DNA from: Actinomycetota bacterium
GTDB taxonomy: Bacteria > Actinomycetota > Thermoleophilia > Gaiellales > Gaiellaceae
Direction: 5' to 3'
NCBI GenBank assembly: GCA_013817555.1
Contig: JACDCN010000055.1
Coordinates: 1 to 10,029, forward strand
Length of the DNA: 10,029 nucleotides
This document shows, piece by piece, positions 1 through 7,503 of this stretch (its first letter is position 1; the number at the start of each line of letters is the position of its first letter). Under the pieces are notes generated by a model that was given only the letters and a program-made list of their open reading frames with translations, searched no databases and was not told where the DNA came from. The translations under genes and the position numbers were made by a program.

Positions 1-1
1 G

Positions 2-2239
2 GAGGAGGCCTTCACCGCCTGGCGACGCTTCTTCGAAGGGGTCGCGGCAGAGCGGCCGCTCACACTCGTCTTCGAGGACATGCACTGGGCGGACGAGAAC
101 CTTCTCGACTTCGTGGACCACCTCGTCGACTGGGCGAGCGGCGTCCCGCTGCTCGTGGTCTGCACCGCCCGTCCCGAGTTTCTCGAGCGCCGTCCGGGTT
201 GGGGAGGCGGAAAGACGAACGCATTGACGATCTCGCTCTCGCCGCTCACGGACGAGGAGACCGCGCGGCTGATCGGCGGACTGCTCGAGCAGGCGGTGAT
301 GCCCGCGGAGACGCAAGCCGCGCTGCTGGCCCGAGCCGGTGGAAATCCGCTCTATGCCGAGCAGTACGTGCGGATGCTCCAGGAACGGATGGGCGACGAG
401 CTTTCACTGCCCGAAAACGTGCAGGGGATCATCGCTGCGAGACTGGACGTGCTCGAGTCAGAGCAGAAGTCGCTCGTTCAGGACGCCGCGGCGGTAGGGA
501 AGGTCTTCTGGCTCGGAGCCGTATGCGGCATCTCCGGTCTCGAGAGCAGAGCCGCCGAAACGAGCCTGCACGCTCTCGAACGGAAGGGCTTCGTCCGTCG
601 CGAGCGCGAGACGACGATCGAAGGTGATACCGAGTACGCGTTTCTCCATGTCCTCGTCCGCGAGGTGGCGTATGGGCAGATCCCCCGTGCGGCACGGGCG
701 AAAAAACACCGGCTGGCTGCCAAGTGGATCGAGACTCTCGGTCGACCCGAGGAGCACGCGGAGATGCTCGTGTACCACTACGGGGAGGCGCTGACGCTGG
801 CGAAGGCTGCAGGCGTCGACATGCAGTCCATAGCAGAGCCTGCGCGACGCGCGTTGCGTGACGCTGGCGACAGGGCGATGGCTCTCCACGCGTATTCGAC
901 GGCGCTGCGGTCCTACGAGCGGGCCCTCGAGCTCTGGCCGGAACAAGACGTCGAACGGCCCGCGCTGCTCCTACGGCGTGCCAAAGCTGCGCTGTTCGGC
1001 GACGACGCCACACGCATCGATCTGCTCGAGGAAGCGCGTGACGCCCTCCTCGCTCAGGGCGACCTCGAGGGCGCGGCGGAGGCGGAGACATTCGGCGCGC
1101 TCGCGCTTCGCACCGTAGGAAGACCGATCGACGCGCTCGACCGCGCGTCCTCGGCGGCGGCTCTCCTCGAGGAGGCGCCCGCGAGCCCTGTAAAGGCCTA
1201 CGTGTTCGCGAATCTCGCTCGGCTCCTCGCCGTGCTCGCCGAAAGGTACGACGAAGCGATCGAGGTCGCCGGCGAGGCGCTCGTCATGGCGAAGAAGCTC
1301 GAACGGACCGAGCTGACGGCTCATGTGCTGAATACGGTCGGCCTGACACGCGTTATGACCGGCGACCCCGCAGGGATCGAGGAGCTCGAGGAGAGTCTTC
1401 GGCTGGCTCTGGAGCACGGATCCCCGTTTGAGATCGGACGCGTTCGCAACAACCTTGCGGTGAGCTACTGGATCGTGGGACGCGTCGATGAGGCGGATGC
1501 CGCGGCCGCCGCGCAGCTCGAGATGGCGGAACGATTCCGGCTTGCCACTGGCTGGGAGCGAACGACGCTCGCGATGTTCGCCTTCCGCCGTGGGCGGTGG
1601 AAGGAGGCCGCGCGGCGCATCGACGAGCTGCTCGCATCGGGAGAGGCGCCGGTGTTGCTCGAGCCCGATCTTCGGCGAGTCAAGGCACAGCTTCTGCTGG
1701 CTCGAGACGACCGTGAAGGCGCTGCTTCCGAATGCGAGCGAGCGCTCGCGCTCCTCAGTAGCCAGCAGCAGGACGCCGGAGCGCGGGCCTCGCTGCGGAA
1801 GCTTCTGCTGGTCCGCGCGGACATTGCCCTCGCCGAGGGACGTCGACCGGCGGCACAGGAAGCAATGGACTCGGCGCTTTCCGTCCCGTCGCGAATCGAG
1901 CACGACCTCGCTATCGAGCTCGCCCTCCAGCTCTACGACCTCGGCCGCCCCGGTGACTCTGTCATCGAAGAGGCGAGCTCGAGACCTGCGGACCCCTGGT
2001 TGCAGGCCGCGGCCGCGATCGCCCAGAGGCAACTCGAGCAGGCCGCAGATCGTCTCGCCGCGTTGGGAGCGCCGCCGGACGAAGCGGCCGTGCGTTTGAG
2101 GGCTGCCAAGCAGTTCGTTGCCGAGGGGCGCCGCGCCGAAGCCGACGTGCAGCTGCAGAAGGCGCTCGCCTTCTACCGCTCGGTCGGCGCGACGCGCTAT
2201 ATCCGCGAGGGTGAAGCGCTCCTTGCGGCTACTGGCTAG
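2..2239 (+). CDS. AAA-ATPase/TPR regulator, cyclase-associated type (5' end outside window)
   Basis: The reading frame is open to the window edge, so the true start lies upstream; 745 residues are visible. The visible part begins in an AAA/STAND-type ATPase module. Walker B is LVFED followed by MHWAD (visible residues 22-31), then a sensor-like strand (LLVVCTARPEF) and the winged-helix region with LPENVQGIIAARLD and AAAVGKVFW. Walker A and any N-terminal adenylate/guanylate cyclase or kinase domain would lie outside the window. From about residue 250 to the end it is Ala/Leu/Glu-rich helical repeat sequence of TPR type. It ends in a TPR-like helix (FYRSVGATRYIREGE) with no LuxR-type HTH. This architecture is known from actinobacterial adenylate/guanylate cyclase-linked ATPases, which are cytoplasmic signalling proteins. 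Family-level assignment is confident. Whether a cyclase domain is present cannot be seen. Its stop overlaps the stop of the convergent dipeptidase gene. Confidence 0.85.
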   Translation, partial: EEAFTAWRRFFEGVAAERPLTLVFEDMHWADENLLDFVDHLVDWASGVPLLVVCTARPEFLERRPGWGGGKTNALTISLSPLTDEETARLIGGLLEQAVMPAETQAALLARAGGNPLYAEQYVRMLQERMGDELSLPENVQGIIAARLDVLESEQKSLVQDAAAVGKVFWLGAVCGISGLESRAAETSLHALERKGFVRRERETTIEGDTEYAFLHVLVREVAYGQIPRAARAKKHRLAAKWIETLGRPEEHAEMLVYHYGEALTLAKAAGVDMQSIAEPARRALRDAGDRAMALHAYSTALRSYERALELWPEQDVERPALLLRRAKAALFGDDATRIDLLEEARDALLAQGDLEGAAEAETFGALALRTVGRPIDALDRASSAAALLEEAPASPVKAYVFANLARLLAVLAERYDEAIEVAGEALVMAKKLERTELTAHVLNTVGLTRVMTGDPAGIEELEESLRLALEHGSPFEIGRVRNNLAVSYWIVGRVDEADAAAAAQLEMAERFRLATGWERTTLAMFAFRRGRWKEAARRIDELLASGEAPVLLEPDLRRVKAQLLLARDDREGAASECERALALLSSQQQDAGARASLRKLLLVRADIALAEGRRPAAQEAMDSALSVPSRIEHDLAIELALQLYDLGRPGDSVIEEASSRPADPWLQAAAAIAQRQLEQAADRLAALGAPPDEAAVRLRAAKQFVAEGRRAEADVQLQKALAFYRSVGATRYIREGEALLAATG

Positions 2240-3687
2240 CGTGAGAGGTCGCCGAGGACCGCGCCGAGCAGGCGATAGAAGCGCTGCGTCGCGGAGACGC
2301 TGACGCGCTCGCCGGGGGCGTGCGGGCCGACGATCTCCGGGCCGAGGGAGATCATCTCCACGCCCGGGAGCCTGCCTCCGATCACCACGCACTCGAGCCC
2401 GCCGTGCACGACTTCGAGACCCGGCGCAACGCCGAACAGGCGCTCGAAGGTCGCTCGCGCCACTCCCAGCAGCTCCGAGTCGAGGTCGGGGCGCCACGGA
2501 GGATACGACCTCAGGATCTCGACTTCGGCACCCGCGAGCCGTGCTGCCGATTCGATCCCGGCGACGACGTTCTCGAGGCCGGGTGAGTTGGCGCTTCGCG
2601 TCATGGAGGCGAGGGTCAGCACGCCGTCCGTCGTGTCGGTGACGTTCAGGCTCGTGCTCGTCTCCACCGTGCCGGGGAGATCGGGGTTCATAGCGACGAC
2701 CCCGCTCGGGATCGTCGCCAAGAGATCCAGTGCACGGGTCGTCGTGGGCTCGTCTGCGGCGGCATCCGCTTGTGCCGCGTCGATCGCCAGCGTCAGCGCG
2801 TCGTCGGAGCCGGCGTGCTGCTCGCGGATCGATCCGAGCTCGCGCCCGGCAGCTTCGCGGAGGGCCTCGACCGTCTCGCATGGCAGCGCAATCACCGCTC
2901 GGGCCTCACGCGGGAGCGCATTGCGGCTCACGCCTCCCTCGAGATGGGCGAGCCGGAACGGCGCAGCCTCGTACACGCGGGAAAGTACCCGGCCGAGCGC
3001 CTTGATCGCGTTGACGCGTCCGCGCGCGATGTCCCCTCCCGAGTGGCCCCCGCGAGCGCCGGACACGACCACCTCTCGGGTCTCGTATCCCTCGGGGATG
3101 GGCTCGAGGCCGAGTGGCAACCGCGTGAACGTGTGCCAGCTCCCGGCGCAGCCGATCGTGATCGCCCTGTCGCTGGTCCCGTCCAGGTTGAGGAGCAGCC
3201 GGCCGGAGACGAGAGCAGGGTCGAGGCTCTTGGCGCCGTCGAGACCTTGCTCCTCCGACACGGTGAAGAGGAGCTCGAGCGGGCCGTGGGCGACCTCCGT
3301 GTCCTCGGCGACCGCAAGGGCAGCCGCCACCCCGATGCCGTTGTCTGCGCCGAGCGTCGTTCCCTCGGCGACCACCCAGTCGCCGTCGAGAACGACGTGG
3401 ATCCGGCCTTCGCGCGGGTCGTAAGGGCTGTCCGGGTCGCGCTCGCACACCATGTCCAGGTGCGACTGGAGAACGACGATCGGTGTGTTCTCCCGTCCGG
3501 TCGAGGCGGGCACGCGTGCGACGATGTTCCCCTCGTCGTCCACCGCCGTCTCGAAGTTGAGCTCAGCTGCCCAGGCAAGGACGTGCTCGCGTACCTCTCC
3601 TTCCTCTTTCGGCGGTCGGGCGATGCGCGTCAGCTCCGCGAACCGAACCCAGACACCGGGGGGCTCGAGTCCCGCGAAGGCGCTCAT
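2236..3687 (-). CDS. pepD: Aminoacyl-histidine dipeptidase, M20 family (PepD-like)
   Basis: The gene encodes a 483-residue cytosolic zinc peptidase of the PepD (Xaa-His dipeptidase) type, close to the roughly 485 residues of E. coli PepD. The M20 metal and catalytic signature is complete by eye: SHLDMV (His76, Asp78), GADNG (bridging Asp115), SEEQG (catalytic Glu145 and metal Glu146), LNLDG (Asp169) and GPHAP (His456). HGGLE (His428) and the GGHSGGD motif (213-219) also match the family. The start was set at the ATG at 3687 because the protein then begins just before the family's N-terminal helix. That ATG also overlaps the TGA of the upstream membrane-protein gene (ATGA), which indicates translational coupling. 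An in-frame extension to 3918 exists but runs antisense-like through the neighbouring gene and has no family similarity. Substrates are presumably short peptides; exact specificity is not shown. Confidence 0.93.
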   Translation of the reverse strand: MSAFAGLEPPGVWVRFAELTRIARPPKEEGEVREHVLAWAAELNFETAVDDEGNIVARVPASTGRENTPIVVLQSHLDMVCERDPDSPYDPREGRIHVVLDGDWVVAEGTTLGADNGIGVAAALAVAEDTEVAHGPLELLFTVSEEQGLDGAKSLDPALVSGRLLLNLDGTSDRAITIGCAGSWHTFTRLPLGLEPIPEGYETREVVVSGARGGHSGGDIARGRVNAIKALGRVLSRVYEAAPFRLAHLEGGVSRNALPREARAVIALPCETVEALREAAGRELGSIREQHAGSDDALTLAIDAAQADAAADEPTTTRALDLLATIPSGVVAMNPDLPGTVETSTSLNVTDTTDGVLTLASMTRSANSPGLENVVAGIESAARLAGAEVEILRSYPPWRPDLDSELLGVARATFERLFGVAPGLEVVHGGLECVVIGGRLPGVEMISLGPEIVGPHAPGERVSVSATQRFYRLLGAVLGDLSR

Positions 3688-4130
3688 CTCCGCAGCGTGA
3701 GCGCCGCACCCACGAAAAGAAGCGCGATCCCGAGAAGCCGCGGCCACTGGACTGCGATCCGCTCGACGCCGAACCAGCCCTGTCGATCGATCACGGTGGC
3801 GAGCGTGAACTGGGCGGCGATCAACACGGCAGTCGTCGCGACGATGCCGATGCGCGGGCCCGCGACCGTTATCGCGAGGATGATCAGGGCGCTCATGACG
3901 CCGCCGAGCAGCATCCACTTCGGCGAGCCGAGCGCTTCGCCGACGCCCGCGAGCGACCGTCGTGCGAGGAGCAGGACTGTGAGCGCGAGCACCGCTCCGA
4001 TCAGCGAGGCGGTAGCGACTGCTTCGAGGCTCCCGACGCGATCCCCGAGCCGTCCCTGGACGGCGATCTGCACCGCTCCGCCGAAGCCGGCGGCGAGCGC
4101 GAGCAGGGCTGCGACTCCGGTCGAGCTCAC
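3684..4130 (-). CDS. DMT-family small membrane transporter (YdcZ/DUF606 type)
   Basis: The 148-residue integral membrane protein has about five predicted hydrophobic segments, near residues 6-24, 38-56, 72-92, 95-114 and 131-146. Segment 3-4 carries a GPRIGIVATTAVLIAAQ stretch followed by VIDRQGWFG. This matches the P-x-G ... Q ... D-x-x-G pattern of DUF606/YdcZ half-size drug/metabolite transporters, which are typically 140-150 residues and probably act as dimers in the inner membrane. The start is GTG at 4130; no better Shine-Dalgarno-linked start was found. Its stop overlaps the pepD start by the ATGA arrangement, so the two genes are probably one transcript. A link between peptide hydrolysis and export or import of a small molecule is possible but is only inference. 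The substrate is unknown. Confidence 0.85.
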   Translation of the reverse strand: MSSTGVAALLALAAGFGGAVQIAVQGRLGDRVGSLEAVATASLIGAVLALTVLLLARRSLAGVGEALGSPKWMLLGGVMSALIILAITVAGPRIGIVATTAVLIAAQFTLATVIDRQGWFGVERIAVQWPRLLGIALLFVGAALTLRR

Positions 4131-4132
4131 GG

Positions 4133-4162
4133 CGCGGACGCTATACGCTCCCGGCGTCCGCG
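4133..4162. promoter_or_regulatory. Divergent promoter/operator candidate with 9-bp inverted repeat
   Basis: The only sequence between the divergent genes (4131-4177) holds a perfect 9-bp inverted repeat, CGCGGACGC and GCGTCCGCG, separated by 12 bases. The spacer contains the only AT-rich patch, reading TATACG on the + strand and giving TATAGC on the - strand just beside it, either of which could serve as a -10 element. No good -35 match was found on either strand. A repressor or activator could bind this site and control both directions. This is inferred from position and symmetry only. Confidence 0.35.
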
Positions 4163-4177
4163 ACGAAGGGAGTGCGC

Positions 4178-4459
4178 ATGGTCCGCGCGATCATCCAGTA
4201 CGAGTCCGAACCTGATGCTGCGCGCTACAAGCAGCACATCGACGAGTTCGGCTCGAAGGTCTCGTGCTCGGCTTTCCGGCACGGAAAGGTCTTCGGATCG
4301 CCGTTTGGCGAGCCCAAATTCCGCTACTACGCGGAGTTCGAATGGGACGAGATGGACGCCTTCAAGGAAGCGGCGAATTCCGAGGAGTTCGCTGCATCCG
4401 GAAGAGACGCGATGGCGATGGGTATCCCGCTCACCGTCCACTTCGCCGAGATCGAATAG
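4178..4459 (+). CDS. EthD-like dimeric alpha/beta-barrel protein
   Basis: This small 93-residue cytosolic protein has the EthD-type ferredoxin-like layout. A first strand (MVRAIIQYES) is followed by a helix (DAARYKQHIDEF), strands around residues 29-53, a helix (DEMDAFKEAANSEEFAASGRD, 57-77) and a last strand (TVHFAEIE). The family includes EthD of ether degradation and many small partner or lyase-like proteins encoded next to catabolic enzymes. The HMPL-type His/Pro motif of many EthD proteins is reduced here to a single His20. The ATG at 4178 was chosen over the GTG at 4172 because AAGGGAG (4166-4172) makes a good ribosome binding site five bases upstream of it. The stop is directly followed by the GTG of the next gene, so the two are surely cotranscribed. 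The reaction is unknown. Confidence 0.78.
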   Translation: MVRAIIQYESEPDAARYKQHIDEFGSKVSCSAFRHGKVFGSPFGEPKFRYYAEFEWDEMDAFKEAANSEEFAASGRDAMAMGIPLTVHFAEIE

Positions 4460-5275
4460 GTGGCTGAGCCGACGCACCCCCGCCCACGCGACCCCGCGGA
4501 GCTCGGCTTCGAGTCGATCGTCTACGAGAAGGCGCCGCCGCGCGCGACGATCAGGCTCAACCGGCCGGATGTGCTGAACGCGTTCGACTTTCGGATGCTG
4601 CGCGAGATCGCCCGTGCTTGCGAGGACGCCTCCTGGGACGACGACGTGCGGGCGGTGGTCGTGACCGGTACGGGGCGCGCGTTCTGCGTGGGCGCCGATC
4701 TCCGCTCCTGGGACGAGGACTACCTCGGGAAGCCGAAGGAGTACTGGAAGTGGTTCGGCGCCTTCAAGGACGCGCACGATCGGCTCCGCGAGATCGGCAA
4801 GCCGACGGTCGCCCGGATCAACGGGATCGCGGTCGGCGGTGGCAACGAGCTGCAGATGGCGTGCGACCTCGCGGTCATGGTCGACACGGCGTTCATTCGA
4901 CACGTGGGTCTCGAGCACGGCTCGGTCCCGGCCGGCGGCGCGACCCAGTGGCTGCAGCTCATGGTCGGCGACCGGCGCGCGCGTGAGATCGTCTTCCTGT
5001 GCGATGAGGTTCCGGCAGAGCAGGCCGTGGAGTGGGGGCTCGTCAACCGGGCGGTTCCGGAGGCTGAGCTCGATGCGGTCGTCGACGAGTTGGTCGAGAA
5101 GCTCGCCGCAAAGCTTCCGCAGACGACTCGTTACGCGAAGCAGCAACTCAACGTCTGGCGCGACTTCGCGTGGCACCAGACGGTTGGTCACGCGCGTGAT
5201 TGGCTTGCCATGTCGATGATGGGCGACGAGGCGCAGGACGCTGTGCGCGCCTTCCTGAACAGGAAAAAACGGTGA
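4460..5275 (+). CDS. Crotonase-fold enoyl-CoA hydratase/isomerase-family protein with atypical active site
   Basis: The 271-residue protein is of crotonase superfamily length. Visible family motifs are the N-terminal LNRPDVLNAF, the oxyanion-hole loop AFCVGADL (75-81), NGIAVGGGNELQMACDL (121-137) and the C-terminal AEQAVEWGLVNRAVP. The first hydratase glutamate is kept as Glu130. In the second active-site loop the sequence reads GLEHGSVPAGG (150-160), and by eye alignment Gly150 falls where rat enoyl-CoA hydratase has its second catalytic Glu. The HGS-P-GG pattern and the REIVFLC stretch recall the MenB/BadI/Oah branch, which acts on cyclic acyl-CoAs (ring closure or ring cleavage). A ring-active enzyme is therefore possible and a plain 2-enoyl-CoA hydratase is less certain. 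The GTG at 4460, directly after the previous stop, is the only plausible start. Confidence 0.85.
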   Translation: MAEPTHPRPRDPAELGFESIVYEKAPPRATIRLNRPDVLNAFDFRMLREIARACEDASWDDDVRAVVVTGTGRAFCVGADLRSWDEDYLGKPKEYWKWFGAFKDAHDRLREIGKPTVARINGIAVGGGNELQMACDLAVMVDTAFIRHVGLEHGSVPAGGATQWLQLMVGDRRAREIVFLCDEVPAEQAVEWGLVNRAVPEAELDAVVDELVEKLAAKLPQTTRYAKQQLNVWRDFAWHQTVGHARDWLAMSMMGDEAQDAVRAFLNRKKR

Positions 5276-5574
5276 ATCACGACGAGATGATCAAGGGCGT
5301 CCAAGACGCGCTGACGGTGCGCCGGGTCGTCGGCGACCCGATCGAGCGCAACGGCGTAACGGTGATCCCTGTGGCTGCAGTGCGTGGAGGCTGGGGAGGC
5401 GGCGGCGGCACGAGCGGCGGCGCCGGATTCGGTCTTCGCTCGCGCGGCGTCGGCGCTTACGTCGTGAAGGACGGGGACGTGCGCTTCGAGCCCGCGGTGG
5501 ACGCGACCCGCATCGCGCTGGCGGGGCTCGCTGCGGGCGCGCTCGTCGCGTACCTGTTTCGTCCTCGCCGTTAG
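5272..5574 (+). CDS. GerW/YtfJ-family (sporulation protein YtfJ-like) protein
   Basis: The 100-residue protein has the GerW/YtfJ pattern: a short helix (EMIKGVQDAL), then VVGDPIERNGVTVIPVAAV (residues 19-37), a glycine-rich segment (39-54, GGWGGGGG and neighbours), then VGAYVVKDGDVRFEP (60-74). A hydrophobic C-terminal helix (81-96) ends in RPRR and could anchor it to the membrane. In Bacillus this family is linked to spores and germination, but members are widespread in non-sporulating bacteria and their biochemical role is unknown. The start is GTG at 5272, which overlaps the TGA of the upstream crotonase gene (GTGA) and has AGGA seven bases upstream. A longer frame from 5200 would lie inside the crotonase gene and adds no family similarity. 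It sits between two crotonase genes in one apparent operon. Confidence 0.82.
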   Translation: MNHDEMIKGVQDALTVRRVVGDPIERNGVTVIPVAAVRGGWGGGGGTSGGAGFGLRSRGVGAYVVKDGDVRFEPAVDATRIALAGLAAGALVAYLFRPRR

Positions 5575-5583
5575 TCTCCGGCT

Positions 5584-6354
5584 GTGCCTGAGGTTCTCAC
5601 AGCCCGCGCCGGCGCGGTGCTTACGATCACGCTCAACCGCCCCGAGGTCTTCAACGCGTTCAACCGAGCGCTCCATGCCGCGCTCCGCCAGGCGTTGGCG
5701 GAGGCGGCCGATCCCGAGGTGCGCGCTGTCGTCATCACCGGCGCCGGTCGTGGGTTCTGCTCCGGGCAGGACCTGAAGGAGTTTTCGGAGCTCCCAGGCG
5801 GCATCCGCGATGCGCTCGAGGGGACGTACCACCCGAACATCCGCGCGATCCGTGCTTTGGAGAAGCCCGTCATCGCCGCGATCAACGGCCCGGTCGCCGG
5901 CGCCGGGCTCTCGCTCGCCTGCGCCTGCGACGTCCGGATTGCCTCCGACCAGGCGACCTTCGTTCCCGGATTCATCGGCATCGGGCTCATCCCCGACGCG
6001 GGCGGATCCTGGTTCATCCACCGGGTGCTCGGTTTCTCCAAAGCCTTCGAGTGGATGGTCTCGAACCGACGGCTCGGCGCGGATGAGGCTCTCGCGTGGG
6101 GGCTCGTCTCCGAGGTGGTGGCAGCGGACGACCTCGCGCCGCGGATAGAAGAGCTCGCGGCGTGGTACGCCGAGCTGCCGACGCGGGGGGTCGCGATGAC
6201 GAAGCAGCTCTTCGAGCACGCCTATACGGCGTCGCTCGAGGAGCAGCTCGAGCTCGAGGCGGAGCTCCAGCAGGCAGCCACGTCGACCGACGACTTTGGC
6301 GAAGGCGTCCAGGCCTTCCTCGACAAGCGGCCGCCCGCGTTCAGAGGACGCTAG
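5584..6354 (+). CDS. Enoyl-CoA hydratase/isomerase, PaaG-like
   Basis: The 256-residue crotonase-superfamily enzyme resembles PaaG (epoxyphenylacetyl-CoA isomerase / delta3-delta2-enoyl-CoA isomerase type) along its whole length. Motifs are LNRPEVFNAFN (18-28), TGAGRGFCSGQDL (52-64, oxyanion loop), NGPVAGAGLSLA (101-112), IGLIPDAGGSW (133-143) with Asp138 at the PaaG catalytic aspartate position, and the C-terminal EGVQAFLDKRPPAF, which matches the PaaG tail. It lacks the paired glutamates of true hydratases, so isomerisation is more likely than hydration. Genuine phenylacetate pathway membership is not supported here, because no paaABCE-type genes are visible. The start is GTG at 5584, nine bases after the previous stop. 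No convincing ribosome binding site was seen, so translation may depend on coupling. Confidence 0.88.
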   Translation: MPEVLTARAGAVLTITLNRPEVFNAFNRALHAALRQALAEAADPEVRAVVITGAGRGFCSGQDLKEFSELPGGIRDALEGTYHPNIRAIRALEKPVIAAINGPVAGAGLSLACACDVRIASDQATFVPGFIGIGLIPDAGGSWFIHRVLGFSKAFEWMVSNRRLGADEALAWGLVSEVVAADDLAPRIEELAAWYAELPTRGVAMTKQLFEHAYTASLEEQLELEAELQQAATSTDDFGEGVQAFLDKRPPAFRGR

Positions 6355-6414
6355 GTAAGGCCACCCGCCATGGCTCGACATCAGGCATTCGTCGTCTCGT
6401 GAGCGGGGTCGAGG

Positions 6415-7392
6415 GTGTCTGACACCGGGGTTATCAGCACGGTCGACTACCACACCGGCGGCGAGCCGTTCCGGATCGTCACCGGCGGCGTCGAGAGTCC
6501 GCGTGGGGCCACGGTCCTCGACAAGCGGCGGGATGCTCTCGAACGTCTCGACCATGTTCGCCGCCTGCTCGTGTTCGAGCCGCGGGGCCACGCGGATATG
6601 TACGGCTGCTTCGTCGTCGAGCCGAACGATGAGGGCGCTGACCTCGGCGTCGTCTTCTTCCACAACGCTGGCTACTCAACGGCGTGCGGACACGGCACGA
6701 TCGCGCTCGTCACGTGGGCGCTCGACGAGGGAATCGTGGAGCGGCGAGAGGGGGAGAACCGCCTTGTCGTCGATGTGCCGTCTGGGCGTCTCCTGACCTG
6801 GGCTCATGTCAAAAACGGCCGCGTGCGCTCTGTTCGGTTCCGAAACGTCCCTGCGTTCGTGTGGGCGGAAGGAGCGGAGCTCGGCGAGCACAGGGTCGAC
6901 GTCGCCTTCGGTGGCGCCTTCTACGCTTCGCTCGAGGAGAAGGTCGAACCGCCCGAGCTCCCCCGTCTCGTCGAGCTCGGGAGGGAGATCAAGCGCGTGC
7001 TCGAGGAGCGGCACGAGATCGTCCATCCCCTCGAACCCGAGCTCCGCGACGTTTACGGGGTTATCTTCTGGCAGCAAGAGTCCGGCAGTCCCTTCACCCA
7101 GCGCAACGTGACCGTCTTCGCCGACGGCGAGGTCGACCGCTCGCCCTGCGGAAGCGGTACTACGGCCCGGCTTGCGCTTCTCGACCGTTCGGGACGGCTC
7201 CCACGCGGCGACGAGCTCCGCCATCTGAGCATCGTCGGGTCGGAGTTTCGCGGCAGGGTGGTCGGGGACGCGGACGTTGCCGGCATTCCAGCGGTCGTGA
7301 CAGAGGTCGAAGGTAGCGCCTACCGAACCGGCGAGCACGTCTTCACGCTGGACGAGGAGGATCCGCTAGGCGAAGGTTTCCTGTTGCGATGA
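6415..7392 (+). CDS. Proline racemase / hydroxyproline epimerase family protein
   Basis: The 325-residue cytosolic protein of the proline racemase superfamily interconverts or dehydrates proline or hydroxyproline stereoisomers without a cofactor. Both catalytic cysteines are present: Cys91 in STACGHGT and Cys245 in DRSPCGSGT. That points to a racemase or 2-epimerase rather than a trans-3-hydroxyproline dehydratase, in which the second Cys is Thr. Other family motifs are DYHTGGEPFRIV (11-22), GHADMYGCF (58-66) and FGGAFYA (165-171). The residue before the first Cys is Ala, where Met is usual. The GTG at 6415 is the only in-frame start after the stop at 6400-6402, and it leaves the family N-terminal motif intact, though only GAGG lies directly before it. 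No other proline-catabolic gene is adjacent. Its substrate could equally be hydroxyproline or another cyclic imino acid. Confidence 0.88.
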   Translation: MSDTGVISTVDYHTGGEPFRIVTGGVESPRGATVLDKRRDALERLDHVRRLLVFEPRGHADMYGCFVVEPNDEGADLGVVFFHNAGYSTACGHGTIALVTWALDEGIVERREGENRLVVDVPSGRLLTWAHVKNGRVRSVRFRNVPAFVWAEGAELGEHRVDVAFGGAFYASLEEKVEPPELPRLVELGREIKRVLEERHEIVHPLEPELRDVYGVIFWQQESGSPFTQRNVTVFADGEVDRSPCGSGTTARLALLDRSGRLPRGDELRHLSIVGSEFRGRVVGDADVAGIPAVVTEVEGSAYRTGEHVFTLDEEDPLGEGFLLR

Positions 7393-7437
7393 CGCTCCTG
7401 GGCATGTTTTCACGCTGGGTCGGGTATCACACAGGGC

Positions 7438-7503
7438 ATCACTACCGCTAGCCAGGCTCTACCGAAGCGGTACACGTCTGCCACCCTGATCGCCCGCGGC
7501 GGC
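7438..7503 (+). other. In-frame upstream extension encoding the kinase first strand and glycine loop
   Basis: Upstream of the ATG at 7504 the kinase frame stays open back to the racemase stop. From 7438 it encodes ITTASQALPKRYTSATLIAR, then Gly-Gly before the MGEVY at 7504. This is what a PknB-type kinase needs for strand 1 and its glycine-rich loop. No in-frame ATG, GTG or TTG exists between 7393 and 7503. Possible explanations are a non-standard start (ATC at 7438 or 7426, CTG at 7483), or an indel in the sequence. A 20-codon frame from the ATG at 7389 overlaps the racemase stop and lies in a different frame, so one indel would join it to the kinase. Confidence 0.6.

Noticed and set aside
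971..2881. Long - strand open frame (636 codons) opposite the AAA/TPR regulator
   Set aside because: It is Arg-rich, has no recognisable domain, and crosses the gene junction into the dipeptidase gene. It is a typical shadow frame in GC-rich DNA.
2770..4215. Long + strand open frame (481 codons) opposite pepD and the transporter
   Set aside because: The opposite strand has complete M20 and DUF606 signatures. This frame has no family similarity and is Arg/Ser/Ala-rich.
6370..6402. Ten-codon frame (ATG to TGA) before the racemase gene, possible leader peptide
   Set aside because: It has no ribosome binding site, no run of regulatory codons and no attenuator-like hairpin nearby.
5188..6663. 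Long - strand open frame (491 codons) opposite the crotonase and GerW genes
   Set aside because: The + strand frames carry full family motifs. This frame spans three of them and looks like complementary-strand noise.
7407..7430. TTTTCA and TATCAC as a promoter before the kinase gene
   Set aside because: The spacing is only 12 bases, too short for a housekeeping sigma promoter, and the matches are weak.
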